Of a DNA stretch of 64,000 nt, positions 32,886 to 41,636 are shown one piece after another. The stretch's first letter is position 1; each line of letters starts with the position of its first letter. The translations under genes and the position numbers were made by a program. Source of the DNA: G963665925 sp963665925 (lineage in GTDB: Bacteria > Bacillota > Clostridia > Peptostreptococcales > Acidaminobacteraceae); the NCBI GenBank assembly GCA_963665925.1, contig OY762511.1, forward strand, positions 2,604,001 to 2,668,000, read 5' to 3'. The notes beneath the pieces are model-generated. The model was not told the origin of the DNA. It did not search any database and worked only from the letters and a program-made list of their open reading frames with translations.

Positions 32886-32897
32886 GAGGTGTGAATT

Positions 32898-34247
32898 GTG
32901 GCGAGTACAATGGGCAGTTATACAATTGCAACTTCTGGCATGGCTGCCATGCAGACCGCGCTCAGTGTAACGACAAACAACATTTCAAATGTTGATACTG
33001 AAGGATATACAAGGCAGCAGAGCATTCAGAACAACACCTCCTGGGCGAGTGGGTATTCTGGAGTTGAGGTTCAGGAAATTGTTCAAATCCGCGACCGGTA
33101 TGTCGATGAAAAATACAGAAATGAACTGGCGGAGGCTCGTGCAGATGACGCGTTTTTGACCTATGCCAGTGAAATCGAGTCGATTATTGGCGAAGTGTCA
33201 GATTCAGGACTTGAAGAACTCATTGATCCCTTCTTCAATGCATGGGAAGAGCTGGCCAAAAGTCCTGATGACGCATCCGCACGTGTCAATGTATATGAAA
33301 CGGCACTGGCGCTGACAGATGCATTAAATCAAGCCGACGATGAACTTGACGACCTGCAGGCATCCATAAATGCGGATATTGAAAGTGCTGTCGATGAAAT
33401 CAATGCCTTGTCAGAGCAGATTGCAGAAATGAATGAAGTCATTTCTGCAAAGATTGCCAGCGGTGAAACGCCAACAGACCTGCTTGACCAGCGAAACCTG
33501 GTTCTCGATGAACTCTGTGCCCTAACAGGCAGCAGTTATTTTGAGTCCGATAACGGGACGGTCAATGTGTACTTTGATCATGCGCTTCTTGTTTCCGGGG
33601 ATACTTACGAAAGCATAAGCTATGCTTTGGATCCAATGACGCAAACGCCGTCAATCAGCTGGGAGGAGACCGGCCAGGAAATTGAGCCGACCTCAGGTCA
33701 GATTGAAGGCATGCTTCGTGCTGGTCAGGAAGGCACCCTTCAAGAGGCAAAGAATTATCTGGACACCCTGGCCACGACAATCGCAGAAATGGTTAATGCG
33801 AGCCATGAAAGCGGTTATGATCTGGACGGAAATACAGGGACCTCATTCTTTATCACCTCAGATGGATCGGATACCTTTACTGCGGATAACATTACTGTGA
33901 ACTCGGAACTTGAAAATACGGATCTTATTGTGGCATCCAGTACAACTGCAACAGGGGGCAATACCATTGCACTTGAAATCGCAGCCCTAAGAGACACTGC
34001 CGGTATTGCAGAACAGGCACAGGAAATGGTTGACTGGATTGCAAACGATATTAGTACGGCAACCACGTCACTGGAGACCCATACCCTTGTTACGGAACAG
34101 CTTCTGACACAGAAGTCGTCTACCATGGGTGTGAGTCTGGATGAGGAGATGGCCAATCTTCTCGTGTATCAGCAGGCCTATAATGCCAGCGCACAAGTCT
34201 TCCAACTATTAGATGAACTGGTGGAACTCGTGATTAACGGGATGTAA
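32898..34247 (+). CDS. flgK: Hook-associated protein FlgK (first copy)
   Basis: A 449-residue hook-filament junction protein. The N-terminus TSGMAAMQTALSVTTNNISNVDTEGYTRQ and the C-terminus VSLDEEMANLLVYQQAYNASAQVFQLLDELVELVI are canonical FlgK. The GTG at 32898 follows AGGAGGTG. Its central region is shorter than in many FlgK proteins (450-550 typical). A second FlgK-like gene follows after 9 bases, which is unusual. Confidence 0.92.
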   Translation: MASTMGSYTIATSGMAAMQTALSVTTNNISNVDTEGYTRQQSIQNNTSWASGYSGVEVQEIVQIRDRYVDEKYRNELAEARADDAFLTYASEIESIIGEVSDSGLEELIDPFFNAWEELAKSPDDASARVNVYETALALTDALNQADDELDDLQASINADIESAVDEINALSEQIAEMNEVISAKIASGETPTDLLDQRNLVLDELCALTGSSYFESDNGTVNVYFDHALLVSGDTYESISYALDPMTQTPSISWEETGQEIEPTSGQIEGMLRAGQEGTLQEAKNYLDTLATTIAEMVNASHESGYDLDGNTGTSFFITSDGSDTFTADNITVNSELENTDLIVASSTTATGGNTIALEIAALRDTAGIAEQAQEMVDWIANDISTATTSLETHTLVTEQLLTQKSSTMGVSLDEEMANLLVYQQAYNASAQVFQLLDELVELVINGM

Positions 34248-34256
34248 GGGGGAAAT

Positions 34257-35777
34257 ATGGCTTCAACATTTTCAGGTATTGCTGTTGCTTCCAACAGTCT
34301 TACAAACAGCCAGTACTCCATGTATGTGACAAGTACAAACATCAGCAATGCAAATACAGAAGGGTACTCAGTCCAGAGTGTGAAGCAGTACTCAGGCACT
34401 TCTGGGGTGAAGTTCAGCACAACTACGGGCGGCAGCATGTCTACAACCGTAGCAGAGCAGGTCCAGTCCTACTATATGAATACGCAGTACTGGGAATCCC
34501 AGTCTTCGTACAGTTACTGGGATACCTCAAGCACCCTGCTCAGCAATGTGGAAAATAGTTACCACGCTCTTGACGATACGGGTTTTTCTGCACTCTATGA
34601 CGAGTTTGTCACCCAAATGTCCAATCTTATTACGACGCCGGATGATGAAGCTGCCCGGTCGCTTATGGCAGAGTCTGCCCAGTCCTTCTGTGACAGCTTG
34701 AATCAGACTGCGCTTGACCTTCTTGATCAGCAGAGCATGATCAATGATCAGGTGGAAACGACTGTGACAGAAATCAATGCCCTTGCAGACCAGATTGCAG
34801 AGCTGAACACAGAAATCAAAATGACTGCCCTTGAAGGTGGAAATACCAATGCCCTTCAAGACCAGCAGGATTTGCTGATAGACGAGCTTTCATCCCTGGT
34901 TGATGTGGATGTGAATATGCTTTCGGTTTCCATGGGATCATCTTCTTATGAAACGGTACAGATTTCCATTGGCGGAACAGCCCTTGTTACAGATGATGTG
35001 GTTTCTGAGCTTGAACTGGTTTCAGATGGTGAACTTTTAAACGGAGAGCCCAAGTACGATGTGGTCTGGGCGTCGAGCGGAAAGTCACTGGATTGTGAAA
35101 GCGGGGAACTGGCGGCGCTTATCGAGGTAAGAGATGGGAACAGCGCAACATCGAAGGGCATTCCTTATTATATGGAAGAACTCGATACATGGGCCCAGAC
35201 TTTTGCCAAAGCCTTTAATGAAGGCCTTACAGGAGATGATGGCACGGAAATCGCGGGACACGCAGATGGATACGACCTGAATGGTGAGACCGGAACTGCA
35301 TTCTTCACAAATTCAGGCATGCGTTCAGATGACTTTTACGCCCAGGACACCGATACAGATGCACTCTATGAAAATATCACAGCACTGAACATGTCTGTAA
35401 ATGAGGATATTATTGAAGATCCAGACCTGATTGCCGTGTCCGATACCCAAGGGGAAGAGGGCAATGCGCAGAACCTGCAGGCTATTCTTGACATGACTGA
35501 CAGCAACGCTGTCTTCGGAACATCCACGCCAAAGGAATCCATGACTGCCAAAATTTCAACCTTAAGTGCGAATGTGAGTTATGCAGAAACGAGTTATAGT
35601 TCGGCTGAAACAGACTATGAGCTCTATACGACTTGGCGCATGTCCCAGACGAGTGTCTCTATAGATGAAGAGGCTGCAAAGCTGGAATCCTATCAGCTGT
35701 CCTACAACGCATCTGCAAAAGTCATTGAAATCTGGAATGAAGTCATAGAGGCCACAATCGGGCTCGTGGGAGGTTGA
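34257..35777 (+). CDS. Second FlgK-like hook-associated protein
   Basis: A 506-residue FlgK homologue directly after flgK. It keeps TSTNISNANTEGYSVQ at the start and SIDEEAAKLESYQLSYNASAKVIEIWNEVIEATI at the end, but both are more divergent than in the first copy, and the N-terminus before TSTNIS differs (ASNSLTNSQYSMYV). The central sequences differ in length and content. It may supply an alternative or additional junction subunit. GGGGG ribosome site at 34248-34252. Whether it is a duplicate or acquired paralogue needs a tree. Confidence 0.88.
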   Translation: MASTFSGIAVASNSLTNSQYSMYVTSTNISNANTEGYSVQSVKQYSGTSGVKFSTTTGGSMSTTVAEQVQSYYMNTQYWESQSSYSYWDTSSTLLSNVENSYHALDDTGFSALYDEFVTQMSNLITTPDDEAARSLMAESAQSFCDSLNQTALDLLDQQSMINDQVETTVTEINALADQIAELNTEIKMTALEGGNTNALQDQQDLLIDELSSLVDVDVNMLSVSMGSSSYETVQISIGGTALVTDDVVSELELVSDGELLNGEPKYDVVWASSGKSLDCESGELAALIEVRDGNSATSKGIPYYMEELDTWAQTFAKAFNEGLTGDDGTEIAGHADGYDLNGETGTAFFTNSGMRSDDFYAQDTDTDALYENITALNMSVNEDIIEDPDLIAVSDTQGEEGNAQNLQAILDMTDSNAVFGTSTPKESMTAKISTLSANVSYAETSYSSAETDYELYTTWRMSQTSVSIDEEAAKLESYQLSYNASAKVIEIWNEVIEATIGLVGG

Positions 35778-35781
35778 TAAC

Positions 35782-36819
35782 ATGCGTGTAACCAATTCAA
35801 TGATGACGCAAAGCGTCATTTGGAACATATCGAGCAATTTGAACAATATGAACACGGTCTATAAGCAACTTGCCAGCGGAGAAAAATATTCTGTGGCATC
35901 GGAATCACCAGTTGAATCGGCCAAGGCCCTGCAGTATCAGGCCTACTTGACGGAATTGGAACAGTATGAGGACAATATTACAGATGCGGACAGTTGGATG
36001 AGTGTTACAGAGTCCTCGCTGGAATCCATGGTGGACATCATGCAGCGTGTCAGTGAACTTTCGGTACAGGCCAACAATGACACACTAGATGACGAAGATC
36101 GTGAAAAGATACTTGCCGAGGTGGATGAGCTCACCGAAGAACTGATTCAGCTTGGAAACACAGACTATGCCGGATCATATATCTTCGCAGGCTACGATAC
36201 GTCAGAACCGCCATTTGAATCAACTTCGACCCTCTACACCGATATCATGACCTATAAGGGTATTCCCCTCAGTTTGGAAGGACCTTATTCAGATCAGGCA
36301 TCTGATACGGATATTTTGGCTTATTATGCGAGTTATAGCGGTGAAAGCTTTGAAAATGAGGCCATTAAGTATCCAACATCCACCATGCAGTCCACACAGG
36401 TCAACCTGGATGGATTTGAAGTCATGGGAACGGGGTCGGACAGTGTGGCATCCGTGCTTAGTCAACTGAAAATGTGTTTGTCCGGAGAGACGACATATAA
36501 GGAAGTCGATACCAGTACCTCGCCGGCAACGGTTGTAACCAAGGAACTGGATATGGATGAAATTCTCAGTGGCATTGATACCGTGCTTGATAATCTGGTA
36601 AGTCAGCAGACGGAAATCGGCTCTCGGATGACGAGCAATGATCTTAAAGCAGACCGTGTTGCAACGGATATTGAGATGTACAACGACCTTCTCAGTGAAG
36701 CGCGAGATGCGGATATTGCGGAACTCTCGGTAGAGATGGCTGAGGCTGAAACAGTCTATGAGGCGTCGCTTGCGGCAAGTTCAAAGGTAATTTTACCGAC
36801 ACTTCTCAATTTCTTGTGA
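35782..36819 (+). CDS. flgL: Hook-associated protein FlgL
   Basis: A 345-residue filament junction protein. The N-terminal MRVTNSMMTQSVIWNISSNLNNMNTVYKQLASGEKYSVASE and the C-terminal EMYNDLLSEARDADIAELSVEMAEAETVYEASLAASSKVILPTLLNFL are the FlgL/flagellin D0-D1 ends. It connects FlgK to flagellin. It begins 4 bases after the second flgK and is last in the flgD-flgL block; a ~125-base gap precedes the regulator gene. Confidence 0.93.
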   Translation: MRVTNSMMTQSVIWNISSNLNNMNTVYKQLASGEKYSVASESPVESAKALQYQAYLTELEQYEDNITDADSWMSVTESSLESMVDIMQRVSELSVQANNDTLDDEDREKILAEVDELTEELIQLGNTDYAGSYIFAGYDTSEPPFESTSTLYTDIMTYKGIPLSLEGPYSDQASDTDILAYYASYSGESFENEAIKYPTSTMQSTQVNLDGFEVMGTGSDSVASVLSQLKMCLSGETTYKEVDTSTSPATVVTKELDMDEILSGIDTVLDNLVSQQTEIGSRMTSNDLKADRVATDIEMYNDLLSEARDADIAELSVEMAEAETVYEASLAASSKVILPTLLNFL

Positions 36820-36888
36820 TATTTCCCACATTTCACGACATTCGCCTAACTTTTTTCTCACATTTGTCTGTTACCATAGCTTTAACGT

Positions 36889-36921
36889 AGAAATCACTGT
36901 GAGATGGATCCCATGATTTCT
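36889..36921 (+). other. Hairpin overlapping the leader of the flagellar-region regulator
   Basis: AGAAATCA (36889-36896) pairs perfectly with TGATTTCT (36914-36921), with a 17-base loop. It ends 8 bases before the AAAGGTGG ribosome site, so it may influence translation of the downstream regulator, or be a binding site. Confidence 0.5.
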
Positions 36922-36944
36922 AGTTGAGAAAGGTGGCGAAAAAA

Positions 36945-37616
36945 TTGAATTATGACGTGTATCTAGTCGAAAACGAGATGAGCTTAAACAATGTCTTGAA
37001 AGTTTGCTTCGAAAATGAAGGCTGGCAAGTCAAATCGTTCTCGAGTGGCAGGGAAGCCGCGGACTCGATTGAAGACGATCCGAACCTATGGGTTCTCGAC
37101 GTTAATTTACCTGATATACACGGATATGAGATGATTCAAAAAATTAAAAAGAAAAGTGCAAGGACGCCAGTAATCTTTATTTCCTCAAATCCAAGTATAA
37201 CCGATCGTGTACTCAGCCTCGAACTTGGCGGCGATGACTATCTTGAAAAACCATTTTCACCAAGAGAGCTGCTTATACGTTCAAAAAGACTTGTCGAAAG
37301 ATATATGATGATCGACAAGCAGGAGTTTATCCTTGATAAGTCGCTTAGGCTTCAGGATTACAATATTGATCTTGAAAGACGCATTGTGAAGGAGGATGAT
37401 GAAATTCTGGAGCTTACCTCTAAGGAATTTGATCTTCTCATGTATTTTGCCCGCAATGCAGGGCGTGCCCTTTCAAGAGAACAGATTTTAAACCATGTAT
37501 GGGGAATAACCGAATATATGAGTGATCGCGTTGTAGATGATTTAATCAGGCGACTGCGTAAACGGTTGCCAAAGCTCCGTATTGAAACCATCTATGGTTA
37601 TGGGTATAGAGCTTAA
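36945..37616 (+). CDS. OmpR/PhoB-type response regulator in the flagellar cluster
   Basis: A 223-residue regulator. The receiver (residues ~4-115) has Asp52 in VLDVNLPD, Ser in FISSNP and Lys in LEKPFSP; the C-terminal winged helix (~130-222) ends in TIYGYGYRA. The acidic pocket reads VENE, so the second of the usual two acids is Asn10, which may alter Mg2+ binding. No histidine kinase is adjacent. The TTG at 36945 is chosen because AAAGGTGG (36929-36936) precedes it; the TTG at 36924 lies upstream of that site. It sits between flgL and fliD, suggesting control of motility or filament genes. Confidence 0.85.
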   Translation: MNYDVYLVENEMSLNNVLKVCFENEGWQVKSFSSGREAADSIEDDPNLWVLDVNLPDIHGYEMIQKIKKKSARTPVIFISSNPSITDRVLSLELGGDDYLEKPFSPRELLIRSKRLVERYMMIDKQEFILDKSLRLQDYNIDLERRIVKEDDEILELTSKEFDLLMYFARNAGRALSREQILNHVWGITEYMSDRVVDDLIRRLRKRLPKLRIETIYGYGYRA

Positions 37617-37646
37617 GTGAAAAGGAATGAATAAGGCGGTGATTTG

Positions 37647-39524
37647 ATGTATGTAACAGGATCAACAAGCTCCAATAGAATCACTGGGATGGTCTCAGGA
37701 CTAGACGTAGACGAACTTGTGGCATCGGCAATGGAAGCTGAGATGTATGAGTATAACAAGGTTTATCAAGACAAGCAGTTGGCTGAGTGGCGGTCTGAAG
37801 CCTATCAATCTGTAATAAGCAGTGTTTCTGGTTTTGAAGACACCTACTTTAACTATTTGAACTCCGATACCAACATGCTGTCAGCTTCTACGTTCGATGT
37901 AATCCAAGCTACATCCTCATCAAGCGCCGTTAGTGTATCTGCCAGTGAGAATGCCCTGATCGGTTCTCACAGCGTGTTGGTTTCTCAGCTTGCAACCTCT
38001 GCGCAGTATGCCAGTGATTCAAGCATAAGCCAGTCGATTCAGGGAAGTGAAGCAGCAGACTTTACCGATTTGGAAGGAAGCCTTATCATCGATGTGGACG
38101 GTGTTGAGCGTGAAGTGGATTTAAGCGATGTGGACTCGGTTGGTGCACTTCAGACAGCTATCGATGATGCCGTAGGCAGTGGAAAAATTGAAGTCAGTCT
38201 GGATGCAGATGGCTATCTTCAAATGGAAACCGCTTCTGGCAGCGGCGTTACGGAAATTGATATTAGTGAAACAGATGAAAGTACACTGACACAGCTTGGT
38301 TTTGGAGAGGGCAGTGTGCTTTCCAACAGAATTAGCGGTGATATGACGCTTTCAGAAATGCAGTCATATATGAATACAGCTTTTGAGTTTAACAGCAGCG
38401 GCGAGGTTGAATTTTCCATAAACGGTGTTGAATTCGCATTTGATGAAGACACGTCCCTCGACGAAATGATTGATGAAATCAACAGCTCCTCTGACGCAGG
38501 GGTGACTGTAACCTATAAGAATTCAACTGGCGCATTTGTGATAACCTCAGATTCTACGGGTGCGGGTGAGACGCTTAGCTTTTCAGAGGACGAGAGTACC
38601 TTCCTGAGTGCCTTAAGTCTCAGCTACACCGAAGGAACAGATGCCGTCGTAGAAATTGATGGCGAGACGTATGTGCGCAGTGAAAACACATTTACACTGG
38701 ATGAGATCACCTATACTCTGAGTGATGTCACCGAATCTGCAGAGACGGTTTCTGTAGAAAAGAATACAGAGGGTGCCTATGATGCCATCGTTGGGTTTGT
38801 CGATGCTTACAATTCACTGATAGACTCACTCAACAGCCTTATCAGTGAAGAATATGACAGTGATTATCCGCCGCTCACTGAAGAGCAGAAAAGCGAGATG
38901 TCAGACGATGAGATAGAAAGCTGGGAGTCGATTGCGAAAAACGGCGTTCTCGAAGACGACGAGTATATTGAAGACCTGCTTGACGAAATGCGTCTGGCCC
39001 TCTATGAGTCTGTAGAAGGACTGGATATATCTCTCCCAGATATTGGGATTTCAACGGATGACTATACCGACAAAGGAAAGCTGGTTATCGATGAAGATGT
39101 CTTGAAAGAGGCTCTTGAAGAGGATACAGATGCAGTAATCAGTCTCTTTACCCAAAGCTCAGAAACCTATCCAGGAACGACGACGGGAAGAGATTTGTCT
39201 TCAAGTGAATCCCAGGTGCGGTATCAGGAGGAAGGGCTCATGTTCCGTCTTTACGACGCGATTGAGGACAAAGTTTCACTGTCAAGAGACTCCAATGGCA
39301 ATAAGGGGTCGCTTATTGAGCTGGCAGGTGCCGAAGGCGATTCTTCGGAAACGGATAATATTCTCTACGAAGAAATAGAGGAGTACAGCGAGACGCTTGT
39401 CGATCTGGAGGATTGGCTGGTTGAAAAGGAAGAAGAGCTGTACGACGACTATACGACGATGGAAACTTACTTGTCTCAAATGAACGCTGAGCTTGAAGCG
39501 CTTAGCTCCATGCTGGGAGGCTGA
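37647..39524 (+). CDS. fliD: Flagellar filament cap protein FliD
   Basis: A 625-residue cap protein. The N-terminal NRITGMVSGLDVDELVASAMEAE and the C-terminal coiled coil (VDLEDWLVEKEEELYDDYTTMETYLSQMNAELEALSSMLG) are typical FliD ends. Between them are two or more beta-rich domains rich in Ser, Thr and Asp. It caps the filament tip and helps flagellin fold into place. ATG 37647 follows GGCGG; TTG 37644 is too close. It overlaps the following small gene. No fliS gene is in the window. Confidence 0.93.
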   Translation: MYVTGSTSSNRITGMVSGLDVDELVASAMEAEMYEYNKVYQDKQLAEWRSEAYQSVISSVSGFEDTYFNYLNSDTNMLSASTFDVIQATSSSSAVSVSASENALIGSHSVLVSQLATSAQYASDSSISQSIQGSEAADFTDLEGSLIIDVDGVEREVDLSDVDSVGALQTAIDDAVGSGKIEVSLDADGYLQMETASGSGVTEIDISETDESTLTQLGFGEGSVLSNRISGDMTLSEMQSYMNTAFEFNSSGEVEFSINGVEFAFDEDTSLDEMIDEINSSSDAGVTVTYKNSTGAFVITSDSTGAGETLSFSEDESTFLSALSLSYTEGTDAVVEIDGETYVRSENTFTLDEITYTLSDVTESAETVSVEKNTEGAYDAIVGFVDAYNSLIDSLNSLISEEYDSDYPPLTEEQKSEMSDDEIESWESIAKNGVLEDDEYIEDLLDEMRLALYESVEGLDISLPDIGISTDDYTDKGKLVIDEDVLKEALEEDTDAVISLFTQSSETYPGTTTGRDLSSSESQVRYQEEGLMFRLYDAIEDKVSLSRDSNGNKGSLIELAGAEGDSSETDNILYEEIEEYSETLVDLEDWLVEKEEELYDDYTTMETYLSQMNAELEALSSMLGG

Positions 39525-39526
39525 TG

Positions 39527-39925
39527 ATGAAAGCAGATGATCGCAGCTCAAGGTCAAAAAAGCTTGTCATATCCATAAGAACGGTTGAGAGACTTCTTGA
39601 CGCAGCAGAGGCTGCGCAGATGAAGTCCATGCTTCGACAGAAATGCAGACGGATCAAACGACTCAATGATGAGGTGGCCAAGCTGAGAAACCTGATAGCC
39701 AATGAAGTGATTGACCAGGCCGGGCACGCAAAAACACTGCCCTTTGAAGGGCGTATTCGTGGCATTATGGACCGGTATGGAGACTTGTCGGGGCGTTTGG
39801 CAACTGAAGTTCAAATATCAAAGGATAAGGTGCGTAAAACAAAGGTGCATCACCGTGCTGTTGTGAAGGGGTATTTCAGACCGCATATGGCAAGACAGGG
39901 TATGCACTTTGATATGAGAAAATAG
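39527..39925 (+). CDS. Small basic protein, possible flagellar accessory protein
   Basis: A 132-residue, strongly basic protein I cannot assign. It begins with SSRSKKLVISIRTVERLLDAAE, has a helical, coiled-coil-like middle (QKCRRIKRLNDEVAKLRNLI) and a basic C-terminus with KTKVHHRAVVKGYFRPHMARQG. No signal peptide or membrane segment. It overlaps the fliD stop, where FliS or FliT chaperone genes commonly sit, so a flagellar-chaperone or nucleic-acid-binding role is a guess. ATG 39527 is preferred over 39524 for its spacing from GGGAGG. Confidence 0.65.
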   Translation: MKADDRSSRSKKLVISIRTVERLLDAAEAAQMKSMLRQKCRRIKRLNDEVAKLRNLIANEVIDQAGHAKTLPFEGRIRGIMDRYGDLSGRLATEVQISKDKVRKTKVHHRAVVKGYFRPHMARQGMHFDMRK

Positions 39926-39942
39926 AAAAGGCAAGTCAGTGG

Positions 39943-39992
39943 GGCTACTCCGTTATGAAGGCACTTTCCTAGCGCGGTAGTCCTTTTATTTG
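39943..39992 (+). terminator. Possible terminator between the small basic gene and flagellin
   Basis: GGGGCTAC (around 39943) can pair with GTAGTCC (39974-39985), with G-T pairs, followed by TTTTATTT. The loop is long and the stem imperfect. Confidence 0.45.
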
Positions 39993-40050
39993 GAATTCTT
40001 TTCATCACACATTCTCTCATAGTGACACACGATGTCTCAAAGACTTATCA

Positions 40051-40078
40051 TTGTTGTCCCACATTCAGATTGCATACT
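40051..40078 (+). promoter_or_regulatory. Possible flagellin promoter
   Basis: TTGTTG (40051-40056) and CATACT (40073-40078) are 16 bases apart, a weak sigmaA-like match ~90 bases before the flagellin start. No convincing TAAA-N15-GCCGATAA sigma28 site was found in the 240 bases upstream. Confidence 0.3.
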
Positions 40079-40168
40079 GGGTGTAGGAAGTAAAAGAAGC
40101 TGTCGACAGGTGGAAGACTTCCAAAACTCAAAAGTATGGATACGATTTTTGACTAGGAGGGAACCTAA

Positions 40169-41557
40169 ATGAGAATCAACACTAACACAATGGCACTTAA
40201 CACTTACAATCAGTTGTCTATGAACAACAAAAAAGCAGAGAGCTCTATTGAAAAGCTTTCTTCCGGACTTCGCATCAACAGTGCAGCGGACGATGCTGCA
40301 GGTCTTGCGATTTCCGAGAAAATGCGTTCACAGATTCGTGGTCTTGATCAGGCGTCTGCAAACTCACAGGACGCAATTTCAATGGTTCAGACTGCGGAAG
40401 GTGCACTGACAGAAACGGAAGATATTCTTCAGCGTATGCGTGAACTATCGGTTCAAGCAACAAATGACACAAATACGGCAGATGACCGTGAAGCAATCCA
40501 GCTTGAAATTGATCAGCTCGTTGAGGAAATCGACAGAATATCAGAAACAACAGAATTCAATACAAAAACACTGCTTAACGGCAACTCTGCATCTACTGCT
40601 TCAATTGGCGCAACGAATACAGCTCTTATCGATTCGGTTGAGACATCGAATGCCGAGCTCGAGACAGGCACCTATACAGTCAACGTAACGGTAGATACGG
40701 CTATTGCAGTTGAAGACGTTGTTGATGGCGGAACTGGACTTGCAGCAGCCGAAATCCTGATTGACGGTTCGGGTGCGGCAGCAGGCAGTGACGCGGCAGA
40801 CGTACAGCCGGGCAGTTACCAAATCGTCGTTGAAGAGGACAGTGACAATGCAGGCACTTATGTGGTATCGCTGGTTGACTCGGATACAGGTGAAGAGGTA
40901 GCGAGCCAGAACAATGTGGACATCGTAAATGACGATATTGCCATTGGCGGTATTGGTATTGATGCGGGTTCGATTACGGGTACAGGCACGGTTTCATTTG
41001 ACATCGAGGGTGATTATACCTTTGAACTGACTGACGGCACAAACACGCTGGCAACAGTTTCTGTAGATGACTACGCGGATGACGAAATCGAAATCGGCGG
41101 TCTGACACTGGATTTTGCAGCGGATTTGACAACGGCGGGTTCAACTGAAGTCGTTGTGACAAACAACTCGTTAACCATGCAAATTGGTGCAAATGACGGT
41201 CAGACAATGAATATTGCCATGAGTGACATGTCGGCTGAAGCACTGGGTGTTGAAGATCTGGACCTGTCAACTTCTGACGGGGCAGAATCTGCAATCAGCA
41301 CAATCGATGACGCTATTAAAGCGGTATCCAACGAACGTGCGAAACTTGGTGCATACCAAAACCGTCTTGAGCACACAATCAACAATCTGGAAACTTCTTC
41401 AGAAAATCTGACAGCTGCTGAATCGAGAATTCGAGACGTCGATATCGCTGAAGAAATGATGGAATATACAAAGTACAACGTATTGCAGCAATCTGCAAAT
41501 GCAATGCTGGCACAAGCTAACCAACAGCCGGAGAATGTATTATCGCTGTTGAGATAG
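40169..41557 (+). CDS. hag: Flagellin
   Basis: A 462-residue flagellin. The N-terminal D0/D1 region has SSIEKLSSGLRINSAADDAAGLAISEKMR (~25-53) and the C-terminal region SRIRDVDIAEEMMEYTKYNVLQQSANAMLAQANQQPENVLSLLR; both ends are fully conserved. The central variable domain (~155-355) is rich in Gly, Asp, Val and Ala with repeated IGGIGIDAG-like strands and is exposed on the filament. AGGAGGG precedes the ATG. A very strong terminator follows, consistent with high expression as a monocistron. Confidence 0.96.
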   Translation: MRINTNTMALNTYNQLSMNNKKAESSIEKLSSGLRINSAADDAAGLAISEKMRSQIRGLDQASANSQDAISMVQTAEGALTETEDILQRMRELSVQATNDTNTADDREAIQLEIDQLVEEIDRISETTEFNTKTLLNGNSASTASIGATNTALIDSVETSNAELETGTYTVNVTVDTAIAVEDVVDGGTGLAAAEILIDGSGAAAGSDAADVQPGSYQIVVEEDSDNAGTYVVSLVDSDTGEEVASQNNVDIVNDDIAIGGIGIDAGSITGTGTVSFDIEGDYTFELTDGTNTLATVSVDDYADDEIEIGGLTLDFAADLTTAGSTEVVVTNNSLTMQIGANDGQTMNIAMSDMSAEALGVEDLDLSTSDGAESAISTIDDAIKAVSNERAKLGAYQNRLEHTINNLETSSENLTAAESRIRDVDIAEEMMEYTKYNVLQQSANAMLAQANQQPENVLSLLR

Positions 41558-41586
41558 ATTAATTCTCATGAATCGCATCATAATAA

Positions 41587-41629
41587 AAACACACCTCGGG
41601 CCTGAGCAACCCGAGGTGTGTTTTTTTTT
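41587..41629. terminator. Strong terminator after flagellin
   Basis: AAACACACCTCGGG (41587-41600) pairs perfectly with CCCGAGGTGTGTTT (41610-41623), followed by a run of T residues. It also separates the convergent histidine kinase gene. Confidence 0.95.
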
Positions 41630-41636
41630 GTTTTAA

